In this document: positions 56,587-64,000 of the stretch, one piece after another
Numbering within the stretch: position 1 is the stretch's first letter
Layout: every line of letters starts with the position of its first letter
Source: Kappaphycus alvarezii
Lineage: Eukaryota > Rhodophyta > Florideophyceae > Gigartinales > Solieriaceae
Length of the DNA: 64,000 nt
Direction of reading: 5' to 3'
Assembly (NCBI GenBank): GCA_002205965.3
Contig: NADL03000625.1
Location: 1-64,000 of the forward strand
Notes under the pieces: model-generated
Seen by the model: only the letters and a program-made list of their open reading frames with translations
Database searches by the model: none
What the model was told of the DNA's origin: nothing
Position numbers and translations under genes: made by a program

Positions 56587-57028
56587 CCCTAATGCCAGAA
56601 TTTTATGATCGATATATATCTCAGAGTTTTTGACCGTTCACAAGTTCGGTGGAAGTGACCAGATCCCGGATCCAATTAGATGGTTGTCAAGCTGAAGACA
56701 TCAGCTTCCATCGTGCCAAGTTTGACAACTTGTACTCAAAAATTGTGGACACAGTAAAGAGTAGCATACGGGGTCCTGAGGGCGATTGAATATGGCCAAA
56801 AAAATGCACTTGATCTATATATCGATCATTGGCAGTGCCCTTTTTACCGTAACAAAGCGTGCTACAGCTAGCTCTATCTACCACTTCTCCTCCGTTTACG
56901 GCAAGCTCCTTGGACAGCAGATTCCGCGGTCCTCTTCTTCGATGGTAGAGCAGTAGACCCTTGTGAATTTGTTGTTTCAAGAGGTTGTGCAGGCGTTAAT
57001 GTGTTATTACGTACGGACCTGGAACGCG

Positions 57029-60000
57029 TCATAGCGTATCTCTGCTGTGCGCCCTCACGTTGCTGTCTTTGATCCCCGTCGATTTCATCTTTATCCCTTC
57101 TTCTTGTCCCTCCGTATCTGCTTGCCTTCCAACTTCGGCAGATCTCACAGAGCCGTTTTGACCGCCCTGAGTCTCTTCATTTCCACCAGCGGGCTCAGCA
57201 GCATCTCCGGTGATTGCTACCGTGTGACCGCGAGAGTATTCCACATTTCGTGCTTGACTTCGCGAAGCACGACTGCTACTTCCAGTTCTTGAGTTTTCAC
57301 CACTTCTACGGGATGACGAAGCGTTCTCGGGTGTAGCTCTGGTAGCAAGTTCCCTTTGGTTGTGCCAAATACTCCAGCATGTCTTTCTTAGTCCCGCGTG
57401 TACTCTTATACATAAATTGACCCCACATAGGCTACATGAATAAGACGATCTGTGACCTTGACTCGCACCAGATTTTTGACCGCACAGGCCGCAGTAAAGA
57501 GACTTTCCCGATCTCGGCTCATGGCCTTGAACATCTAATCTTAGAAGTTGACCATCTGAGCTGCTAAAGAATGGCAAGCGCTTGTTCTCTCTATTATGAG
57601 CAAGGCGTATCAAGCGTTTGGTATCCTCCCTCGATACGTTCTTGCTATGTGCTTCAACCTCCTGTCCTTCATCCACTGCATTATGCCTACCGCCCAGGGA
57701 ATGTACAAGTGCACCGGCATGGCCAAGTAGCTCTTGTTCAACGTCAACATAAACTCTGATGTAGGCTGGACCTTATTCAACAAGTTCCTGTAGCTATCAA
57801 GGGATCTAAATGTCTCCGGGGACTCCAGTATATCGCGACGCTCATACATTCTCCATCCAATAAATGCATTGACAGCCACTGCTTTGATCGTCTGTGACAC
57901 TATCTTCTGTTCCCACTTCAAATGAGAATTCGGTGACCTCAGTATTGCTCGCTGCTGTGTGGCGCCATCTACCCCTGCCTTTGTCTTGGAGTAGAAGCTC
58001 TGTGCAGCGTGTTTGAACAACTTCAGCGGGGGGAAAGGACCTTTGTCTCCAACATAATCATCCACAATTCTCCAAAACCCAATCCTCGATTCTGCTGTTG
58101 TCTTTTCTTCATCACTTGCACATGAAGGGATTGTACCGTCTCTCTGATGCGCCCAAGTTACTACGGGTGACACAATATTTGTGAGTGTTTCACGGCAAAT
58201 TAATTGTTGTTTGTGGGCATCTGATTAGAACAACATAGACAATTCCTGTCTCAGCTGCACAGACGTACAAAACGAACTGAAACCGGAGGACAATAAGCTG
58301 ATGCAAAAGCTGAGCCATGTGCTCCCTTGGAATGTACTTTCGAAAGGTTTATCCCCGACATCGCAGCGAATCAAATGTGGTGCTGCTAGGTTTGCATAAG
58401 CACCAAGACTTGTTGCAGCCACACGCGTCTTAATCTCAACAGTTGCCATTATGATTTGAGATTGATCATTGCCCAAAATCAGTCCTGGTTCTCCGTCCCA
58501 GTCCGAGAAATGATCTCCTTTCAGTATGGCAATTCCATCCGGCGAGCAAGCGAGATAGCGCTGATCCTTAATAGCAAGCATTCCCACCTCGAACACTTCC
58601 CTGATGAAAGGCTTGGATCTCAGAGCGTTAATGACCGCCTCCTCGTTTATCGAGCCCCTCACTATAGCCTCCGTTGAGACCTTTGAGCTAAACCAACCAT
58701 TGCAGAACAGTTCAAACCATTTATCAGGAGTTCTTCCCCAATATCCGCACGCGTCCCCAGCCCAAGAAACTCTCGCACTTGTTGATTGCTCATCAAAGCA
58801 ATACCGGCATTTGTACCAGTCACCCGGAACTGCCGGAGGATAAACCAATCCGCGCATCGCTGTCCCACTTTGAGGGCTTCGCAGTTCGTCCGAATCACTC
58901 CTTCAGCAAATTGCTTCATTTCCCTAACACCTTCCGGTACACCACGGCCCTGGTGGAACAAAGTCATTTTCAAATTCACGCCGGTCTTTACAACTGCCAC
59001 CCATGTGTTGAGAGAACTCTGAACGCTCGCTGGGACAGAATACATGAACCGTAGCACTTTCGCAAAATGTTCAGTCCCATGTTCTCTGACGGCGACAGCA
59101 GCGATTCTCGTCTGGCCAACTCGACGAACGCCTGAAACGTATTTCGTTGCGAAGTAAGCGGCGGGACCGAGAGATGGACTGTCATCGATAACAAACTCCT
59201 TCCGGCGGTCATACTTCGGGCCTTTCCTTCCTCCTCTACGAGTCGCCACCGCATTTCCTTGCGTCTGTTGAATGGAATTATCTCCTGAAACACCTGCATC
59301 TCTGCTCGTCCCACTTGTTTGGTTTCCACCACCTGCCCCATCACCAACCTCACCACCGCCCCCCGCATCAACTCAATCATCAGCAACATTTGCACTGCCA
59401 TTATCACCACGATCACCTATACCATCACCCCCATCGTCAAGAGCCCCATCACCTTCAAATCATCCTGAGCATCGTTCTGTCCTCCCGTCTGCGAATCGCC
59501 CTGTGCGTTTTGCTGAGCACTTTGCTGGCCACTTCCCTCAGCAGCTTGCGTATGCTGTCCATTCGATGCGGATGCAACATTGTTTGTAGCTTCTCCTTCT
59601 CTGCGCTTGTCACCGCTGTCCTCCTCGTTCACTACATCTGCCCTGCTCGGATTCAAGTACGAGAGTGCGACAAAGGGGTGGACGCGCAACAACTTATCAG
59701 CCATAATGAATACAGACGCAATGCCAAACTCCGAAACCAACCGCAGGAAATTCTCCTTTCCATAACCTCTATCTGCAGTTAAAATGCAACTATTCAATGC
59801 CTCCTCCCCTCGGCCATCCAGGAGCAGAGACAACAGCTTTCGAACAGACTCTATGTGTTGCTCGCCACGTCTTCTAAATCTTAGCGCAAAGATAACTCGA
59901 AACAGCGCGTCGGCAACGGCATCTGCGCTTTGTCCTTCTCTGTCAGCTTTGCGATTATTGACGGACTTGACCTGATTATCTGAGGCTCTGGTTCCAAATA

Positions 60001-61050
60001 TATCGTCATCAAGCGTGGCCAATAATTGAAACGTCGTGAAGAATACTTTTCGCGTTTCGCGAAAAGCCAGGCTTTCAAACTCTGTTAGCTGACGGGTTTG
60101 ATCCCGTTGCGAAATCCATGTGTTACAGCCGTCATCTCCTCTGCCAGTTGGTGAAAAGGCCTTGATATTCTCGGAAATGAATCGAATCATTTCCAGAGAT
60201 GGAGGAATATGACCAAACTGGCGAAGTAGGTCAATCGTCCGCTCGAAGCTGAAGCCCGTTGTATGCGAAAAAAGAAGTACTGCTACGTAGCAATACATGC
60301 CCGGAAGAGTCACAAAGTTTTCTGAACGCTTCTTGTGTCTAATAAACTCGTTCAACCACTGCATTAGTTGCTGCAAGAACCCGTCCATCAGCAATATTAT
60401 TGCACCAGCTCTTGTTGGGGCGATTCCGCGAACGTTACATTGTAACTCAAGGTTGCGGACAGCATTTGTGCAGAAGATTCTAGCACGATCCTCGACCATG
60501 TCACTTGTCAGTTCGGATTCAAGTTCGATGCTCTTGCAACCGTCTGCGTTTATAACCCATCCCTTACTTGGATCATCCTCCTTCTTCTTCGGCCGACCGC
60601 GGGGCCCACTCCTTCCACCCCCCTAGAAGATCCAGTACCAACATTCGTGCCGCCCCCGGAAGCATTTTCACCTGCATTCGGCCCAGCTCTTGAAGTCGTT
60701 CCACCCCGGCCAACCCTTACTGAGCCTCCACCACGGGCACCCCTTGATGTTCCGCCACCCCGGCCACGCCTTGACGATCCACCCCTTCTCCCACCTCTTG
60801 AAGAACCAGCAGCCGCTGAAGATGATCCTCTTCCCTGGGCCTACCTCTGCCCGTTGAAGACCCCCTTGAAGCGCCAGTTCCCCTTGGCCGTCCTGGGCGT
60901 CGCCGAGGCGGTGGCGGGCTGTCAGTAACTCGTGCGCCTGATGCTGGCACTAGAGCCGGTGTTGGTTGAGCATCGGAGGGACTTGGGGGGGGTAGGCTCG
61001 AATTGGCACGGTAACGGGAGGTTTTCGACGTCTTGGTGTGGGGGTGTCAT
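57029..61050 (-). pseudogene. piggyBac-like transposase with an inserted YqaJ/lambda-exonuclease-like domain, frameshifted
   Basis: A probable start ATG (61050, CCCACCATGAC) is followed by a Pro/Arg/Gly-rich N-terminus with AT-hooks (RRRPGRPRG, GRGRPRE, GPRGRPKKK; 60590-60930). The first catalytic block is ATLDDDIFGTR (about 60000-60012) and the second CILTADRGYGKENFL (about 59771). After a Gln/Ala/Gly linker come YDRRKEFVIDDSPSLGPAAY and then a nuclease domain (about 58200-58900). The third block SFYSKTKAGVDGATQQR, with KWEQ and VAVNAFIGW, lies near 57910-57995 and matches the piggyBac GVD motif. The C-terminal finger CGLCGQKSG, CSLCGVNLC and CWSIWH is at 57362-57493, as in piggyBac. At least five single-base shifts and one TGA (near 59373) break it, many in homopolymers. 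Confidence 0.72.
58200..58900 (-). other. YqaJ/lambda-exonuclease-like PD-(D/E)XK nuclease domain within the transposase
   Basis: Minus-strand order: DWFILRQFRVTGTNAGIALM (N-terminal R-x-TGT/S motif of the family), a one-base shift near 58720, DKWFELFCNGWF, RGSINEEAVINAL (the G-x-x-x-E motif), YLACSPDGIAIL (catalytic Asp at about 58537-58539), MATVEIKTRVA (catalytic E-x-K at about 58431-58437), another shift near 58340, then YIPREHMAQLLHQLIVLRFQ and FVLYVCAAETGIVYVVLIRC, the late Gln/His-rich helix and strands. All core catalytic positions survive. The family includes phage lambda exonuclease and YqaJ recombinase nucleases, which resect DNA ends. Its place between transposase Asp 2 and Asp 3 is what makes it unusual. 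Confidence 0.75.
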
Positions 61051-61429
61051 GGTGGGAAGAAGTGATAGGCAGAACAGGGGCTAACTTTGGTTCTGCTCGC
61101 CCAATTTTGAATGTTGAACTTCCAGATTGTTCCAGATGACCCCTTCTTTACAGCTGTAAAGTGTAATTATTGATCTAATCCATTGTATGGACCCCAGAGA
61201 TCCGCTCAGGAGATAGTCTAAACGGCTCTGATGATCGATATATAGATCAATGGGGCCTTTCGGCCAAAACGCCAAAAATTGCAAATGATCGAAATATCGA
61301 TCATGTCCGGCAGTAGGGATATATCCGGTCTCATATGCATGTAATATTTTTTTCAAGAAAATGTAATGCCCGCTTCAGCTGAATGTCGACTGGGTAACTG
61401 CAAGAGCAGTAAAGATTGTCCTTAACACA

Positions 61430-61510
61430 TGCAATCTAGGCTTGATGGCTGGCCTGAAGGTAGCTTTCTAGGGGGCGTAGTTCCTCCCCCATTACTGTGT
61501 CGGCATAGAT
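61430..61510 (-). repeat. Short dispersed repeat R1, partial minus copy
   Basis: ATGCAATCTAGGCTTGATGG, CTGGCCTGAAGGTAGCTTTC, TAGGGGGCGTAGTTCCTCCC and CCATTACTGTGTCGGCATA match the distal half of R1. It directly continues the type of sequence with which the window begins. Confidence 0.65.
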
Positions 61511-61541
61511 CTGACCTTCCTTGACACATCTCTCTTAAACC

Positions 61542-61697
61542 CTTTCCCCTTCCCTCCTAGACTGCCCTTCTCCAACCTTCATTCTGCCACGCTCGGCGCC
61601 TGCGCCGCATTAGGCGCAGGTCCCGAACACTTGTGTCCTCTTGCGTCTTGCGGATCGTGCACTTACGTCTACGGGGCTCTAGTTGCACCGGCTAGGT
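61542..61697 (-). repeat. Dispersed repeat R3, minus copy
   Basis: Reverse complement of 12645-12800 with few changes, from AAACCCTTTCCCCTTCCCTC through TTCATTCTGCCACGCTCGGC to CTACGGGGCTCTAGTTGC. Identity unknown. Confidence 0.7.
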
Positions 61698-61912
61698 ATA
61701 TGTAAAAAACAGTAAGTGTTGCACTGAGATGCCTGTCGATCTGGTCGAGGTTGAGTTCCGATGTATAGACCGTTCTACACAGTCGATGCGATGTCCTAGT
61801 CTTATCGCTGCATTTTCAGAACGAGAAGTACTCATCCTTATAACTACAAACGATACATTTATAAGAGGGCGTAACAATTCAAGTAGCGATCGTTAATCAA
61901 AGTGCATCAATA

Positions 61913-62012
61913 ACAGACACAGCGAGAATACAAATTCAAATACACAAGGAGCGGACGCCAGAACAGACACAGCGAGAGTAAAAACTCAAATACACAAGGA
62001 GCGGATGCCAGC
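61913..62012. repeat. Tandem repeat, 2 x 50 bp
   Basis: ACAGACACAGCGAGA, then CTCAAATACACAAGGAGCGG-like sequence and a GCCAG end occur twice in succession, at 61913-61962 and 61963-62012, with a handful of differences. It abuts the end of the Copia pol relic and may be part of that element's 3' region. Confidence 0.8.
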
Positions 62013-64000
62013 TTGTGAGTAGGAAGGTGTCATATTCATATTGATCCACATGAAGGCGAAGTTTTTCTCAGATAGCTTTATCTCAGAAATGTTCTCAAAG
62101 TCGAAGCAAAGTCGGCCAGTAAACAGCGTGAGCTGAAGAGTATCTGTCAAGCTGCTATCCTTTTTTGTAACAGGATGAGCCAAACTGGATTGCCCGGGAG
62201 TCCAAGATATTTTGTCAAAAGCGCCGGTCTGAAATTCATATCGAGCGCAGCTAGCATCTCCACGAATCGACTTGTCGATGGAGTTCTTTTGAGTAGACAA
62301 CGAAGTGAATAAATCCTTCGAGTCAACTGCAAGTCTCAGCTTGATTTCCATATTTAACAGTTCAGAGTACGCTTTAGCAATCGTTCTGCCTTCATCAATT
62401 CCTTCGGAGGCAGTAAATATTTAAGCAGCCGGTATGCTCTAGACGGGTCTTTTTGTTTTGTGTGACAACCATGAAGTAGCATGATAGATTGAGTTTTTCT
62501 TCATGTCACCAATCAGCAAGCCAGTTAGAATCCCAAGTTGGCCACTGTCGAATGAAGCAATTACATGTCTCGTGAAACTTAATCAATTTCCTTTCAGTAC
62601 AACAATATCAGTTTTACCGACATCTCCTTTACATGCTCAAGTCAAGCCGTAGATTGCGCTACCCACGATTCTGTGGTCATCGCTTGTGCTCGGACAGTTA
62701 CCCACGATTCTATGGTCATCGCTTGTGCTCGGACAGTCTCAATTGGACTTTGATGTATCACATGCTGTATCGCATTTCATAGCCATCGGTTCCCGGACTA
62801 TCCTCTCTTTGGTCGCCGTTTTCCTGGGTTTAGAGTCCTTGAGTAATGTGTAATGTTTTTCTATAGTTGGCGTTTGTTTTTCACTTAGTTTGGGAAGAGC
62901 TTGTAGGTCGATGAGGGGCTATAAGTACCCTGCAGAGAAAGTTGAGGATGGAAAAAAAGGGCAAGACAAGTAAAACAAAACCATCAACAACAACCCCGGA
63001 TATACCTCGACTTGTGGATCCACAATTCGGCCACTTCCAACTGGAGCGCCGAATAGCGCGACAGCCACAATCATTGGTGCGGGATGGATCAGTAAATACT
63101 AGAACGCTAAGTACATATGCCTGTTTGTCTGTGGATCTGGGATAAGCAATCGTCGTTCCAAGTTTCTTAAGTTTCCTGAAAACATTAATCTGTTACACAA
63201 GGTTGCAAACTTTTAGGTCTGGTGCCTTTTGTTGCAAATAACTAGCACAAAATGAGCAAAACGGGGAAGAAGCAGTCCCAATCCAACCAAGTTTGCTGTT
63301 CGTAGATGCGAATACAGATCTTTCGATTTCATTTAGCGCTTATTCATACTGCTTGCGACGTTGTCGTAAGAAAAGATACTCCGTTACTGCACCCATCTTA
63401 TTTTCAGCGTCCGTTTCAATTTTGAAATCACATTTTGCACAGTTTTGATACCAAAGAAGCGAAGCTTTCCTGGACCGTGCTTAACATCACCAAACTTGAA
63501 TGTCCTGTCAAATTTTTCCATAAATTCCTTTCAAGGTTACCTTTTCCGGCAGCTTTCAGATCATCAGCAATCTTTGCAACCATCACTATCAACTTCTCAT
63601 TTTCCATCTTCTAGAATAACTGCGGCACATTTGATGACTGTTTGAGTCCAATTTCAAGCATCAACTTGTCAGACTGGTGATTCTATTTGGCGTTTGCGTT
63701 GAGCAATGTAGTCCATACGATGCTGTGAGTAAAAGCCACAAATGCGTGGCTTTTATTCTACTCTCACGGGTGGACGTAGATAAACATCTCTCTGTGCCAT
63801 TCCGGTTTGCGATAATGCAGATTTCACATCGGCCCTCTATATTGTCCAGCCAGAAAGAGAAGCAATCGATTCTAGGATACGGAGTTAAGTTGGTGGAAAG
63901 GTTGTGCATTCTGTGCTTAAGACATCCTTCAAGTTGTCTTCGTAGCCATGAGGCGCAATCCGTGCTTTTAGCTTAAGGGTGCCATCATTAGTTTTCTTCA
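61986..64000 (-). pseudogene. pol: Copia-type pol relic (reverse transcriptase to RNase H), partial and split by a solo LTR
   Basis: From the window edge inward on the minus strand: KTNDGTLKLKARIAPHGYED, LWLLLTASYGL, KLIVMVAKIADDLKAAGK, EKFDRTFKFGDVKHGPGKLR, SVFASTNSKLGWIG, YLQQKAPDLKVCNLV and LGTTIAYPRSTDKQAYVLSV with VFTDPSRTNDCGQLGILTGL. After a 518-bp solo LTR the frame continues GDMKKNSIYHATSWLSHKTK, IDEGRTIAKAYSELLNMEIK, DSKDLFTSLSTQKNSID and SLTDTLQLTLFTGRL. This is the order of a Copia reverse transcriptase and RNase H. Stops and frameshifts are frequent. The element extends beyond 64000, so integrase and gag are not visible. Confidence 0.85.
62541..63068 (+). mobile_element. Solo LTR inserted in the Copia pol relic
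   Basis: The unit 62546-63063 begins TGTCGAATG and ends GCGCGACA, flanked by the duplication GCCAC (62541-62545, 63064-63068). Removing it with one GCCAC joins the Copia frame as TNDCGQLGILTG, which confirms the limits. It contains TATAAG at 62920 and a short ORF downstream (ATG 62948, MEKKGKTSKTKPSTTTPDIP) that is frameshifted in the other copy at 13168-13647. A 39-bp segment is tandemly duplicated at 62660-62737. The internal region and second LTR are gone, the usual result of LTR-LTR recombination. Confidence 0.9.

Larger units (their letters stand above)
56583..61322 (-). mobile_element. piggyBac-like DNA transposon with target duplication
   Basis: The element proper is 56587-61318 (4732 bp). 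The left end CCCTAATGCCAGAATTTTAT and the inverted right end CCCTACTGCCGGACATGATC share CCCTA-TGCC-GA and then TGATCGATAT. ATAT flanks both sides (56583-56586 and 61319-61322). Removing the element and one ATAT restores GGAAGATATATCCGG, exactly the sequence of intact R1 copies at 12211 and 13842, so the boundaries are firm. piggyBac ends also start with CCC and make four-base duplications, though normally TTAA. A second inverted pair of 20 bases lies inside at 56810-56829 and 61231-61250. The interior carries one minus-strand gene. Confidence 0.88.

Noticed and set aside
60647-60928. Plus-strand Pro-rich frame
   Set aside because: Antisense of the Arg/Gly-rich transposase N-terminus; proline richness follows from complementing GGN and AGG codons.
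12645-63080. A large inverted repeat of about 50 kb spacing, suggested by inverted R3 and solo-LTR copies at both ends of the window
   Set aside because: R3 precedes the LTR in both places although each is inverted. A true inverted repeat would reverse the order, so these are independent insertions.
1-64000. tRNA, rRNA genes and CRISPR arrays
   Set aside because: I looked for B-box-like GGTTCGA-TCC contexts, rRNA-like segments and regular spacer arrays and found none that hold up.

Overview
The window is nuclear DNA of a eukaryote, and most of what can be recognised in it is transposable-element sequence. Both host-type genes are on the minus strand. One has a GT-AG intron and a signal peptide, so a prokaryote is excluded. 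The set of mobile elements (Ty3/gypsy, Copia, an R2-like non-LTR element with a restriction-like endonuclease, PIF/Harbinger, pogo and a piggyBac-like element), the few short introns, and secreted proteins of LPMO-like and GCC-repeat type fit a red alga (florideophyte) best. That placement is inference; no rRNA or organelle marker is present to confirm it.

Layout. 1-2.2 kb: short repeats and relics. 2.16-11.26 kb: a young Ty3/gypsy element with 1.5-kb LTRs and a GATCC target duplication. Its LTRs carry an acidic ORF, and its pol ends in two copies of an unrecognised domain. 11.5-14.3 kb: repeat cluster with a tandemly duplicated coding fragment, a solo LTR and short dispersed repeats. 15.07-20.95 kb: a second gypsy element, a chromovirus with a chromodomain-like tail and a CTTCA target duplication. 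21.3-24.5 kb (minus): a nearly intact R2-like non-LTR retrotransposon with one in-frame stop. 24.5-40.9 kb: a strongly AT-rich block with one clear host gene, a secreted LPMO-like protein at 26.3-27.9 kb, and one relic of the non-LTR element. 40.9-48.8 kb: a Copia gag relic, a pogo-like element with recognisable terminal inverted repeats, a PIF/Harbinger gene pair, and an orphan repeated gene. 48.9-53.3 kb: simple repeats, non-LTR relics and a small coiled-coil ORF. 53.9-54.9 kb (minus): a secreted cysteine-rich GCC-repeat protein with one frameshift. 56.6-61.3 kb: a 4.7-kb piggyBac-like transposon with matching ends and an ATAT target duplication. 61.4-64 kb: a Copia pol relic, still running at the window edge, split by a solo LTR.

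The most notable item is the piggyBac-like element. Its transposase reading frame, read through several small frameshifts, has the piggyBac-type Asp motifs, the GVD block and a C-terminal Cys/His finger. It also carries a YqaJ/lambda-exonuclease-like nuclease between the second and third catalytic positions. I know of no described element with this arrangement, though I could not search for one.

Almost every long reading frame here, even in young elements, is broken by single-base shifts. That means either widespread decay or uncorrected sequencing indels, and it limits how far intact function can be claimed. No rRNA, tRNA or CRISPR array was seen.
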